A stretch of 64,000 bases of DNA, from contig NZ_VZZZ01000001.1 of NCBI RefSeq assembly GCF_009193265.1, forward strand, positions 1,157,892 to 1,221,891. The letters are read 5' to 3'. A program made the position numbers and the translations under genes. This DNA is from Marinobacter changyiensis. Its GTDB lineage: Bacteria > Pseudomonadota > Gammaproteobacteria > Pseudomonadales > Oleiphilaceae. Below the pieces are notes generated by a model that saw only the letters and a program-made list of their open reading frames with translations, did not search any database and had not been told where the DNA came from. Positions 1-9,012 of the stretch are shown piece after piece. Position 1 is the first letter of the stretch. Each line of letters begins with the position of its first letter.

Positions 1-1062
<1,062 letters not shown>

Positions 1063-1080
1063 TTCGGGCTTGATAGAAGC

Positions 1081-1113
1081 GCCCGGATGGCCTTGCGCTT
1101 TCCGGGCTTTTTT
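1081..1113 (+). terminator. Rho-independent terminator after icd
   Basis: GCCCGGA at 1081-1087 pairs with TCCGGGC at 1101-1107, followed by a run of seven T. It sits just after the icd stop and before the convergent ybaK gene. Confidence 0.85.
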
Positions 1114-1140
1114 GTGGCGGCGAATCCGGTTTTTAGCCGC

Positions 1141-1611
1141 TCAGAGTTGCCGCAGGTCGGCAAACTGGCCTCCAGTCAGGCGGGCCAGGTCGCCGGGGGC
1201 AAGCTCAATCTCCAGACCCCGCCGTCCGGCACTGACAAACACGGTGTCGAATTGTCGGGCCGAACTGTCGATGACCGTTTGCAATGGCCGCTTCTGTCCG
1301 AGCGGGCTGACACCCCCGAGAACGTATCCGGAAGACCGTTGAACCTTGTCTCTATCCGCCATGGCGGCTTTCTTGCCGCCGACAGCGTCGGCCACCAGCT
1401 TCATACTCAACATCGTGGAAACCGGCAATACTGCCACCACCAGATGCCCGGCATCTACTGAAACCACCAGGGTCTTGAACACCCGCTCCGGGTCCAGCCC
1501 GAGCTTCTCCGACGCCTCCCTGCCATAGGAATCTGCGGCAGGATCGTGATCGTACTTGTGGACTGTGTAGCCAATCCCTGCCTTTTTAGCAGCGTTGATG
1601 GCGGGCGTCAT
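1141..1611 (-). CDS. ybaK: Cys-tRNA(Pro)/Cys-tRNA(Cys) deacylase YbaK/EbsC
   Basis: A 156-residue YbaK/ProX-type editing protein that hydrolyses cysteine misattached to tRNA(Pro) in trans. The family pattern is seen in the N-terminal MTPAINAAKKAGIGYTVHKY, DSYGREASEKLGLDPERVFKTLVV (in pieces), the GKKAAMADRDKVQRSSGYVLGGVSPLG region carrying the conserved Lys and GGVSP loop, and the C-terminal GRRGLEIELAPGDLARLTGG. Length is that of the family. It is convergent with icd and stands alone on the minus strand. The start ATG at 1609-1611 gives the usual MTPA N-terminus. Confidence 0.92.
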   Translation of the reverse strand: MTPAINAAKKAGIGYTVHKYDHDPAADSYGREASEKLGLDPERVFKTLVVSVDAGHLVVAVLPVSTMLSMKLVADAVGGKKAAMADRDKVQRSSGYVLGGVSPLGQKRPLQTVIDSSARQFDTVFVSAGRRGLEIELAPGDLARLTGGQFADLRQL

Positions 1612-1799
1612 AACGGGATCATCCGTGCTCAGGGGACTAAGCCAAAACTATACGATAATGCTCGTGAATAATGTAATAGAGAGGGTATAAAGGATTGAAA
1701 CCTCGACCTATCCACCGCCACTGACTAAGGTTGAAAAAGAAGTCCTGGTTCTTCCCCGGAGGTTGGCTCAATCACCATGCCTAACTTTTGGCTTAAGTC

Positions 1800-3437
1800 A
1801 TGAGAGACCACCTATCGATGCATAACACAAAAAACCAACGTACCAGTCCAGTCTGGCGATCACTCTGGGTGGTGTTGGTCTACCTGTCGGCTGGCCTGGC
1901 CTGGATTACGGTTTCTGATCTGGCCGTTGATTACTGGGCAAATGACACCGACCTGCTAAGCGAAGTACAGACCTATGAGGGCTGGGCCTTTGTGGCTGTG
2001 ACCGCATTGGTGTTGTTTTTCGCCCTGAGGCGCCAGTTCCGACACGATCGTAACCAGATGTCCCTGCAGAATCACCAGCGTGAAGAAATCCGTCTGCTGA
2101 GCCAGTTCCAGCAAAAGGTGATTGATAACGCCAGCATCTGGATTAACGTATGGGATCCCCAGGCAAACGTACTGCTCTGGAACAAGGCAGCAGAAAAGAT
2201 CAGCGGTTACTCGGAGCAGGAGCTGCAAGGCAAAGACCAAATCTGGCAATGGCTGTATCCCGATGAGAAGTACCGGACGCTGATCAAGAAGACCGCCGCG
2301 GAAGTTTCAGCAGGCACTCGTGAGGTAGACGATTGTGAAACCTGTATCCGGACCCGCAGCGGCGATGAGCGCTTGATGTCCTGGAACTCCCGCTGTTTTT
2401 ACAGCGAAGCCGGTGTGCTGATCGGCTCAATTGCCATTGGTCTGGATGTCACCGACCGCCGCATAGCGGAAGCCCGCCTGAGACATCGGGAACGCCAGCT
2501 CACCACGCTGATGGATAATCTCCCCGGTATGGCTTATCGCTGCCTGTATGATGAGTTCTGGACCATGAAATTTGTCTCCAGCGGTTGTCGGGAACTGACC
2601 GGCTACGAGCCTGAAGCAGTAATAGATAACCGCGATGTCGCTTTTGCCCACTTGGTACAAGAGGAGGATAACCAGAAAACGGTGCAGCTGGTTGAAGAAG
2701 CGATTGGCGCTGCCGAGGCGTTTTCACTCGAGTACCAGCTGGTCCGAAAGGATGGCCAGGTAATCTGGGTCTGGGAACGTGGTCGTGCTGTGGAGGATGG
2801 TGACGGCCTGGTACTTGAAGGTATTATTCTGGACGTGACGGACCGTAAAATACTTGAGCAGGAGCTGTCGGAGCTGGCCGCCCATGACACACTTACCGGC
2901 CTGTATAATCGTCGGGAAATGAATCGGCTGTTGTCAGAGGAGATCATCCGGGCCTCCCGTTACGGCCGACATCTGGCGTTGCTTTGGATCGACATAGATC
3001 ATTTCAAACTGGTAAACGACCAGTACGGTCATCCGGCTGGTGATGCGGTTCTGACCGCTGTTTGTAAACGTCTGTCGCAAGGGATTCGCAGCGTGGATGC
3101 TTTTGGGCGTTACGGAGGCGAAGAATTCATGATGTTGCTGCCGGAGATGGATGGCCCGGAAGCACGGGAAGCGGCCGATCGGCTACGCTCGTTGGTGGCG
3201 GACCATACTATCTCGCTGGAGGGGGTGGCAGACGTCAGGCTTACGGTTAGTATTGGCATTGCTGTCTTTCCGCAACACGGCCTGACGGCCGATGCGCTCA
3301 ATGACATGGCGGACAAGGCCATGTATCGGGCCAAGGCAGACGGTCGTAACCAGGTTTGTCTGGCCCAGGCCAGCGAAGCTGAAAGCCCTGAACCTGTGGC
3401 ATCGGACGCCCATCAGGATAACGCTGAGTTCAAATAA
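1800..3437 (+). CDS. Membrane-bound PAS-PAS-GGDEF diguanylate cyclase
   Basis: Makes cyclic di-GMP from two GTP. Two membrane segments near residues 20-40 and 60-78 flank a short periplasmic loop. Two PAS/PAC modules follow (about 105-225 and 235-355), each ending in a VTDR-type junction, and then a GGDEF domain at about 360-520. The active-site motif is GGEEF at residues 439-443, so the domain should be catalytic. An RSVD motif at 430-433, five residues upstream, is the canonical RxxD inhibitory site, predicting feedback inhibition by c-di-GMP. No EAL domain is present. The PAS modules suggest a small-molecule or redox input, but no cofactor can be named. The start may be ATG 1800 or ATG 1818; GAGAG lies upstream of the latter. 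A serine hydrolase gene follows in the same direction. Confidence 0.92.
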   Translation: MRDHLSMHNTKNQRTSPVWRSLWVVLVYLSAGLAWITVSDLAVDYWANDTDLLSEVQTYEGWAFVAVTALVLFFALRRQFRHDRNQMSLQNHQREEIRLLSQFQQKVIDNASIWINVWDPQANVLLWNKAAEKISGYSEQELQGKDQIWQWLYPDEKYRTLIKKTAAEVSAGTREVDDCETCIRTRSGDERLMSWNSRCFYSEAGVLIGSIAIGLDVTDRRIAEARLRHRERQLTTLMDNLPGMAYRCLYDEFWTMKFVSSGCRELTGYEPEAVIDNRDVAFAHLVQEEDNQKTVQLVEEAIGAAEAFSLEYQLVRKDGQVIWVWERGRAVEDGDGLVLEGIILDVTDRKILEQELSELAAHDTLTGLYNRREMNRLLSEEIIRASRYGRHLALLWIDIDHFKLVNDQYGHPAGDAVLTAVCKRLSQGIRSVDAFGRYGGEEFMMLLPEMDGPEAREAADRLRSLVADHTISLEGVADVRLTVSIGIAVFPQHGLTADALNDMADKAMYRAKADGRNQVCLAQASEAESPEPVASDAHQDNAEFK

Positions 3438-3467
3438 TCAAACATTATGACGTCAAGGTGTAACCTG

Positions 3468-4754
3468 ATGAATCGACTTGCCCGCCGCGCCCTGAATACC
3501 TTTGCAGTACCTCAGGATCTGGATGCCGTTACCTATCGGGACCAGGCGGGAGAAAATCCGGACGCCGTAGGCGTCAGTGAGGACTCTGTCAACGCCATCT
3601 GGCGGAGCGTGGAACGGTTATACCGGACAGGCACCCACCCGGGCATGCAGCTTTCAGTCCGGCACCGGGGGGAGCAAATCCTGCACCGGTCGATTGGCCA
3701 TGCAGCGGGTAACGGCCCGCGGGATAGCCGGCACTCGGTTAAAGTGCCGATGACCACCGGGACTCCGGTCTGTTATTTTTCCGCATCCAAAGCGGTCACT
3801 GCCCTGCTGATTCACATTCTGGTAGAACAGGGGCGGGTCAATTTGCTGGACCCGGTATCCTATTACTGCCCGGAGTTTGCCCAGGGTGGCAAGCGCACCA
3901 TTACCATTCATCAGATACTTTCCCATCGGGGTGGGATTCCCGCCATCCCTCGGGGTACGCCCATTGACGTGCTGTGGCAAACAGACGAAATCTGGCGCCT
4001 GCTTTGTGAAGCGGAACCGGTGGAAGTAGACGGAACCCGGGTCGCCTATCACGCCATTACCGGCGGCTATGTGTTGCAGCGGGTACTTGAAAAGGTCACC
4101 GGTGAGACCATCGAAGCCTTTCTCGATACTCATATCCGCCAGCCCATGGGAATGAAGTGGTTCACCTACGGGATGTCGTCAGAGCAGGTCCACGAGCTGG
4201 CCTTGACCTATGCCACGGGCCCGACCCCGCGCTTCCCGGTGTCCTGGATTGTCAATCGGGCGCTGGGAGGTGACATTCGCACCGTCGAGCAGGTGGTCAA
4301 TGATCCCCGCTTTCAGGAAGCCGTCATCCCCGCAGGTAATCTGTGTGGTACCGCAGAGGAAATGGGGCGGTTTTTTCAGATGATGCTCAATGGGGGTGTC
4401 TGGGAGGGTAAGCGCATTTGTGACCCTATGACGATCCGCCGGATTACCCAGCAATATGGCTCCCTGCAGATTGACCGCACCATGATGATTCCGATGCGGT
4501 TCAGTGCCGGCCTGATGCTGGGTGGTAACCCGGTCGGCCTCTGGGGCCCGCAAAGCCGGCATGCGTTTGGCCATGTGGGACTGATCAACAAGTTCTGCTG
4601 GGCCGACTCGGCCCGGGATATTTCCGTCAGCCTGCTGAATACCGGGCTGCCGATATTCGCCCATCAGCTACCTGCACTGGCCCGGTTTGTTTACACCGTT
4701 TGTCGCGAGTTCCCGCTCAGGCCGGAAAATCAGAGACCCCTGTTCGCGGTGTGA
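3468..4754 (+). CDS. Beta-lactamase-fold serine hydrolase (EstB/class C-like)
   Basis: A 428-residue protein of the Beta-lactamase (PF00144) superfamily that includes class C beta-lactamases, carboxylesterases and D-peptidases. The nucleophile motif SxxK is SASK in CYFSASKAVTALL. The second element is YHAITGG, with Tyr in the YxN-like position. A C-terminal FGHVGLINK matches the HxG-type motif. No signal peptide is visible, which favours a cytoplasmic esterase over a periplasmic beta-lactamase. ATG 3468 is chosen because AAGG lies about 10 bp upstream; ATG 3447 has no such site. The substrate cannot be told. The stop abuts that of the convergent gene inside a 16-bp palindrome. Confidence 0.85.
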   Translation: MNRLARRALNTFAVPQDLDAVTYRDQAGENPDAVGVSEDSVNAIWRSVERLYRTGTHPGMQLSVRHRGEQILHRSIGHAAGNGPRDSRHSVKVPMTTGTPVCYFSASKAVTALLIHILVEQGRVNLLDPVSYYCPEFAQGGKRTITIHQILSHRGGIPAIPRGTPIDVLWQTDEIWRLLCEAEPVEVDGTRVAYHAITGGYVLQRVLEKVTGETIEAFLDTHIRQPMGMKWFTYGMSSEQVHELALTYATGPTPRFPVSWIVNRALGGDIRTVEQVVNDPRFQEAVIPAGNLCGTAEEMGRFFQMMLNGGVWEGKRICDPMTIRRITQQYGSLQIDRTMMIPMRFSAGLMLGGNPVGLWGPQSRHAFGHVGLINKFCWADSARDISVSLLNTGLPIFAHQLPALARFVYTVCREFPLRPENQRPLFAV

Positions 4755-4762
4755 TCACACCG
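4747..4762. repeat. Perfect 16-bp palindrome covering two convergent stop codons
   Basis: CGGTGTGATCACACCG is self-complementary. It contains the TGA of the hydrolase (4752-4754) and, on the other strand, the TGA of the minus-strand gene (4755-4757). No T-run follows on either side, so it is at most a weak terminator. Confidence 0.6.
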
Positions 4763-5099
4763 TCCGGAGTTGCTCCTCGAGAATGCCGAGCACAGAGGAA
4801 AGAATATCCCTGAAATCCGTAAGGGTTTGGGTGCGCTGGATGATTTCCTCGCGGAAATCGTCCAGCCGTTCGAGCTTGGGAACCACTCTCCGGATGCCTT
4901 CGGTGATGACCTCATAGGGATAATGATGGTCCATCACGCTGAGCTTGTTGAGTTCAGCCACTTCCTGGCTGAAGATGCTGATGATGTCGTAAACCATGTC
5001 CTTGTGAGCTATGGTCCCGGCTTCCCAATAGGCATCATCAAGCAACTCCAGTAAAGAAAGATACTCTCGTAGCGTGTCCGCGACTGAGGTTTGGTGCAT
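4755..5099 (-). CDS. Small helical protein of unknown function
   Basis: A 114-residue acidic protein, predicted all-helical from its leucine/glutamate pattern. The start is placed at 5099 (MHQTSVADTLREYL) because GGAGGGG lies a few bases upstream on the minus strand; the longer frame to 5174 begins with a low-complexity, non-protein-like stretch. There is no signal peptide, cysteine pair or recognisable motif. It is monocistronic. I do not recognise the family. Confidence 0.65.
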   Translation of the reverse strand: MHQTSVADTLREYLSLLELLDDAYWEAGTIAHKDMVYDIISIFSQEVAELNKLSVMDHHYPYEVITEGIRRVVPKLERLDDFREEIIQRTQTLTDFRDILSSVLGILEEQLRTV

Positions 5100-5285
5100 G
5101 GGTTCCCCTCCGGTAGTGTGATCTTTCAGGGAACTATAGCAGGGCTTTGGACGTGGGGTATTGGAGACCCCCATGGGGATAAGATGAATATCTGTTCATG
5201 TTTATTGCGTTTTGTCCGACAGGCATGCAAAATTTAACGCTTGGAACTGGTTCGCACGGCTGTACCAGTCCAAAAGGACAACTCA

Positions 5286-5549
5286 ATGGATGAGACCGCT
5301 ATGGATACGCATCTTGACAACCGGCCTTCGGGCTACCCCCCTGTAAACCTTGACCAGCACGACAGTGTCCGGTCTCACGTTTGTCGTCGACTGAGTGGTG
5401 AAGTGGCCCGACTTGAACGCCGCATCGAAACCCTGCGACTGACCAGGGCACCCCACGCGGCCATCATCATTGCCACTTACCAGCGCATGATCGACCGTAA
5501 AAAAGGATTCATGAATAATTGGGGCATGGATGACCACCATTCCGTTTAA
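5286..5549 (+). CDS. Small unknown protein
   Basis: An 87-residue protein. The first third is polar and probably disordered; the rest (VARLERRIETLRLTRAPH onward) looks like one or two basic amphipathic helices. ATG 5286 has AAAGGA about 8 bp upstream, so it is preferred over the upstream start at 5241. It lies alone between two minus-strand small genes. Family not recognised. Confidence 0.5.
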   Translation: MDETAMDTHLDNRPSGYPPVNLDQHDSVRSHVCRRLSGEVARLERRIETLRLTRAPHAAIIIATYQRMIDRKKGFMNNWGMDDHHSV

Positions 5550-5624
5550 CTTTTCCCGCAGAAAAATTTCGACGTGGTAAACAACTACGGCAGGGTAAAA
5601 CGGCTCTGGCTTGCAGTTGGCCAA

Positions 5625-5660
5625 AGGGCTCAAGCAGTCACACTGACTGTCCTGAGCCCT
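5625..5660. terminator. Strong hairpin between convergent small genes
   Basis: AGGGCTCA at 5625-5632 pairs with TGAGCCCT at 5653-5660, and inside it CAGTCA pairs with TGACTG. No T-run follows on either strand, so the role as terminator is inferred from its position between the gene ending at 5549 and the one ending at 5687. Confidence 0.5.
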
Positions 5661-5686
5661 CCCGGCCCGCAAATGAGCCAGGTCGA

Positions 5687-5959
5687 CTAGGCGACCTGGC
5701 GGGCAATCCAGGAATTGTAGCGGTTAGCCAGCGCCTTTACATAGCGCGCCTCAGCGCCATCCGGGTTGCCCAGCACACCTTTCAGAATCCAGCCGCGCTC
5801 ATACACACCCAGCACCCGCTGTTCGTCATCCAGGTTAACCCGTTGGTTCAGTTTCTTGCAGATCGCATCCAGCAGGGGCAGTTTCTCCGGACGACGGACA
5901 GGGCCGGTACGCTGGGGCCCGGGCTGGTTTGCTGCACGTGCGGTAGTTTGTCTTCTCAT
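5687..5959 (-). CDS. Small basic protein of unknown function
   Basis: A 90-residue basic protein: an Arg/Pro-rich N-terminus (MRRQTTARAANQPGPQRTG) followed by a compact region with DDEQRVLGVYERGWILKGV and RYVKALANRYNSW. The start at 5959 has GAGGAGA about 6 bp upstream on the minus strand; the longer frame to 6013 would translate a terminator hairpin. The stop lies in another hairpin (GCCAGGTCG / CGACCTGGC, 5677-5700). Function unknown; the basic tail could bind nucleic acid, but that is only an inference from composition. Confidence 0.6.
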   Translation of the reverse strand: MRRQTTARAANQPGPQRTGPVRRPEKLPLLDAICKKLNQRVNLDDEQRVLGVYERGWILKGVLGNPDGAEARYVKALANRYNSWIARQVA

Positions 5960-5987
5960 GATCTTCTCCTCGTCGTTTTGCGACTGC

Positions 5988-6021
5988 AAAAAAAACCCCG
6001 AAACCTGAAGCACCGGGGTTT
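5988..6021 (-). terminator. Terminator-like hairpin just upstream of a minus-strand start
   Basis: On the minus strand AACCCCG (6014-6020) pairs with CGGGGTT (5994-6000), followed by a run of about eight U. It lies only some 30 bp upstream of the start at 5959, so it is either a leader attenuator or the end of a minus-strand RNA made from 6022-6650. Confidence 0.6.
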
Positions 6022-6429
6022 ATCGCGAAGATGCGTACCCGGTCGCTCAAAGGCTCCCGGGCGTTGACCGAAAGCCGTTAGTTATCGATAACCATTACCA
6101 CTACTCGCTGACCGGATTGGCCGGCCGCTTTTCGGTAAGTTGTTTGCTGATCAGGATGTCTGTTCGGTTTTCTTGTCATCTATAAAATCTCGAATCTCGT
6201 TTTAACCCAGGGGTTCCAACAGCGCTTGAACCCACGGAATGTGCAATTTGCCTGGCACCTTCGTTATCAGTGTATCGCCTGGTCGGGCGTTTTAAAACAG
6301 CGAACCTTTGCGCACCCAATAACCAGTGTCCTCTCAATCGCTATTTATTCAAATCTCGGCAAACCCCTACAGACGCAGCGTCCGGCGGCGTAGATAATTC
6401 ACCTCGTCACGTGTTTTATGTTGCGCAAT

Positions 6430-6512
6430 CCACAGCAACTTGCTCCTCCGCCAGTTGCTGTGTGGATCTCTCCTTTTTATAGGCGCACCCTGTTTAGGCT
6501 GCGCTTTTTTTT
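6430..6512 (+). ncRNA. Candidate small RNA with anti-Shine-Dalgarno loop and terminator
   Basis: The gene-free stretch 6014-6652 contains two consecutive plus-strand hairpins. The first pairs CCACAGCAACT (6430-6440) with AGTTGCTGTG-TGG (to 6465) and presents TGCTCCTCCGCC in the loop, complementary to ribosome binding sites. The second (GCGCA 6483-6487 with TGCGC 6500-6504) is followed by eight T, a canonical terminator. No reading frame with a ribosome site ends here. The 5' end cannot be placed; it may lie as far back as about 6290. The rest of the stretch shows no gene. Confidence 0.5.
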
Positions 6513-6652
6513 GTCTGGAACTTTTTGTCAGGAATATAGTAGAGGGAGGTCTCGGAAACTTCGTAGCGGCTAGCTCGTACAGCCATACCGGCTGGATTAG
6601 GCGATAATACGCACACTAATCAATAGCCGAAAAGAGGTTTAAACTGAATACC

Positions 6653-6889
6653 ATGTCCGATCAATCCGGATCTTTTACCAAGTTTCGTTCGCATCTGTTC
6701 GTTGAAGCTTTTCTTGTTATAGCGCTTGTCGTTTATATGGTTCTGGCAAAGAGCTATGTGGTGGGGGCCGATTTTGCTTTTACTGCAATTGGGGCGGGCC
6801 TGATGGCACTGGTGACCTACTGGACACTGACCACGGTGCGGGACGGCATCGAGATCATTGCCAACAGAGCAAATGTTAACCCTTCATAA
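6653..6889 (+). CDS. Small two-helix membrane protein, unknown
   Basis: A 78-residue protein with two hydrophobic helices, about residues 15-33 (LFVEAFLVIALVVYMVLA) and 40-58 (ADFAFTAIGAGLMALVTYW), and a short polar tail. It looks like an inner-membrane hairpin. An AGAGG sequence lies about 15 bp upstream, rather distant. It is convergent with the exonuclease gene. Family not recognised. Confidence 0.6.
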   Translation: MSDQSGSFTKFRSHLFVEAFLVIALVVYMVLAKSYVVGADFAFTAIGAGLMALVTYWTLTTVRDGIEIIANRANVNPS

Positions 6890-6905
6890 AGTCGCTGGCC
6901 GATAA

Positions 6906-7430
6906 TCAGAGTGCGTTGGTCTGGCAATCTGATAGAGTCTGCCGCGTGATTTCCTGCCAGGTCCGCTGGAGGATCAGAGCATCGTTGGCAGCCCGGTGTA
7001 TCGGTAGCCCGAGTTCACCGATAATACGCCGGCGAGTCTCTGCCCAACGCTGAACTTCTGTTGCCGAGAGCAGCATTGAAACCGATTCCAGCTGGAATGA
7101 CGGCGTTACGTTGGCCGTCTTATACAGCCGGTGTAACCAGAAACTGTCAAACGTCCAGGCATCACAGAAAACCTGTCCCGCCAGCAATTCATTGAGGGTG
7201 TGAGTGACCTCGCTGATTTCAAGGCCTTCCCGTTCCAGCGTTGCGCGCGCAATGCCGTGCACTTGCTGCGCGCTCTCAGACCAGTCCAGCCAGAGTACAT
7301 GGGGGCGAATCAGCCAGCTGTGAAGGGAACCATCAGGCAAGCACACACCGACTTCAATCGGGTAACTGGCGATCAGATCGAGGCTTGATGCTTCAAAATC
7401 TAGAAAAGCAGGAATGGTTTGAGCTGTCAT
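6906..7430 (-). CDS. DEDDh 3'-5' exonuclease (RNase T / Pol III epsilon fold)
   Basis: A 174-residue stand-alone exonuclease domain. The four acidic residues and the histidine of the DEDDh superfamily are visible: DFEAS near residue 11 (Exo I), the HGIA segment, CDAWTFDSFWL (Exo II) and HRAANDALIL near residue 144 (Exo III with the His-x4-Asp pattern). Such proteins trim single-stranded DNA or RNA 3' ends with Mg2+; the substrate cannot be read from sequence. It has no HTH, BRCT or polymerase part. It stands alone on the minus strand, divergent from queC. Confidence 0.85.
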   Translation of the reverse strand: MTAQTIPAFLDFEASSLDLIASYPIEVGVCLPDGSLHSWLIRPHVLWLDWSESAQQVHGIARATLEREGLEISEVTHTLNELLAGQVFCDAWTFDSFWLHRLYKTANVTPSFQLESVSMLLSATEVQRWAETRRRIIGELGLPIHRAANDALILQRTWQEITRQTLSDCQTNAL

Positions 7431-7625
7431 ACCGCACGGTTGTTATAAGTTTGCTGTTGGCAAAGTGTAACTGTCTAACCAGGGGGACGCGAACCTATCA
7501 TGTCACCGCACTGTTACAATATGTCCACTGGTCTTGTGACAGTTCCGTTGTGGGCAGGCAGAGGTGCCGTGGCCCCGCGATCCATCCCGGCTCTGTAAGC
7601 CGTTCGGATAAGAGTGTTTGATGTT

Positions 7626-8303
7626 ATGTCTGAAATAGTTGTGGTGGTTTATTCCGGAGGAATGGATTCCTTCACCCTGTTGCACCGCGCCCGGTCGGAA
7701 GGCTACCAGGTGCATGCGTTGTCTTTCGATTACGGTCAGCGCCACATCCGCGAGTTGGCCTGTGCCCGGACAGTCTGTGAAAGTCTGGACATCCCCCATC
7801 AGGTGATTGATATCAGGTCGCTGAAAACCGTTATGACCGGTTCCGCTTTAACCGACGATATCGAGGTGCCGAAAGGTCATTATGCTGAGCAGAGCATGAA
7901 GTCGACGGTGGTGCCCAATCGCAATATGATCCTGCTCTCCCTCGCTACCGGTTATGCGGTTACCGCGGGTGCGGCAGCGGTCTGGTACGGAGCTCACGGC
8001 GGTGACCATGCAATCTACCCGGATTGTCGGCCGGAGTTCGTTGAAAAGATGGATGCAGTCTGCCGGGTTGCCAACTACGAACCGGTCCGGATCGAGGCGC
8101 CCTATATCCGGGCTGATAAAATCGGGATTCTGGCCGAAGGTATAACGCTGGGACTGGACTACGGCCAGACCTGGACCTGCTATAACGGGCGTGATCTTGC
8201 CTGTGGGGTTTGCGGCTCCTGCGCCGAACGGCTCGAAGCCTTTGCGGCTCATGGCCTCAAGGACCCGCTGCTTTATGAGCACAATGATAAAGGTAGCATC
8301 TGA
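7626..8303 (+). CDS. queC: 7-cyano-7-deazaguanine synthase QueC
   Basis: Converts 7-carboxy-7-deazaguanine and ammonia to preQ0 with ATP, a step in queuosine synthesis. The PP-loop appears as [11 protein letters not shown] at the N-terminus; the conserved [36 protein letters not shown] (in pieces) and the zinc site C-x7-C-G-x-C-GSC ([16 protein letters not shown]) are all present. ATG 7626 fits the family start; a GTG at 7614 would add four residues. The stop overlaps the queE start (TGATG), so the two are translationally coupled. Confidence 0.97.
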   Translation: MSEIVVVVYSGGMDSFTLLHRARSEGYQVHALSFDYGQRHIRELACARTVCESLDIPHQVIDIRSLKTVMTGSALTDDIEVPKGHYAEQSMKSTVVPNRNMILLSLATGYAVTAGAAAVWYGAHGGDHAIYPDCRPEFVEKMDAVCRVANYEPVRIEAPYIRADKIGILAEGITLGLDYGQTWTCYNGRDLACGVCGSCAERLEAFAAHGLKDPLLYEHNDKGSI

Positions 8304-8959
8304 TGTATCGCGTCAAGGAAGCCTTCTACACGCTGCAGGGTGAAGGTGCCCAGGCCGGTCGGGCGGCGGTATTTTGTCGCTTCAGCAAATGCAATCTCTG
8401 GAACGGGCGGGAAGCCGACCGCGCCACGGCTGTCTGCAACTTCTGTGATACCGACTTTGTTGGCACCGATGGCCAGAATGGCGGCCGTTTTGAGTCTGCC
8501 GGGGCGTTGGCGGACCACATCGCCGCACTCTGGCCAGACGCGCCGGGCCGGCCCTATGTGGTGTGTACCGGAGGCGAGCCGCTGCTGCAACTGGATGAGG
8601 CGCTGATCGAGTGTTTCCACCAGCGCGGGTTTGAAGTCGGGGTAGAGACCAACGGTACCCTTGCGCCGCCGGCCGGTATCGATTGGCTGTGTGTGGCTCC
8701 CAAAGCGGATGCACCGGTGGTAATCACCCGATGTGATGAGCTCAAGATGGTATTTCCCCAGCCCAAAGCCATGCCGGAAGCGTTTGAGCATATTCAGGCC
8801 AGCCATTATTTTGTGTCACCTATGGCCTCGCCAACGACACCGACCCAAGGTGAGGATGTGATCAAACAGAGCAATACCCGAAGGGCCACTGACTACTGTC
8901 TGGCGAACCCCCGCTGGCGGCTTACCTTGCAGATGCACAAACTCATTGGTATTGATTAG
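8303..8959 (+). CDS. queE: 7-carboxy-7-deazaguanine synthase QueE
   Basis: A radical SAM enzyme that contracts the 6-carboxy-tetrahydropterin ring to CDG, the substrate of QueC. The N-terminal VKEAFYTLQGEGAQAGRAAV binds substrate. The cluster motif is the long-spaced form: CRFSKCNLWNG followed by VCNFCDTDF, as in Burkholderia-type QueE, in which an insert separates the first Cys from the last two. The glycine-rich CTGGEPLLQLD binds SAM. Length (218 aa) is normal. It starts inside the queC stop codon. The other pathway genes (queD, folE) are not nearby. Confidence 0.96.
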   Translation: MYRVKEAFYTLQGEGAQAGRAAVFCRFSKCNLWNGREADRATAVCNFCDTDFVGTDGQNGGRFESAGALADHIAALWPDAPGRPYVVCTGGEPLLQLDEALIECFHQRGFEVGVETNGTLAPPAGIDWLCVAPKADAPVVITRCDELKMVFPQPKAMPEAFEHIQASHYFVSPMASPTTPTQGEDVIKQSNTRRATDYCLANPRWRLTLQMHKLIGID

Positions 8960-9012
8960 CGTCCCGCTTATAACCATCTTTTATCGGTCCGGCCTTTGAA
9001 CGCCCGGGCGGT

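Noticed and set aside
7431..7613. Possible preQ1 riboswitch before queC
   Set aside because: No conserved preQ1 aptamer pattern could be seen in this short leader.
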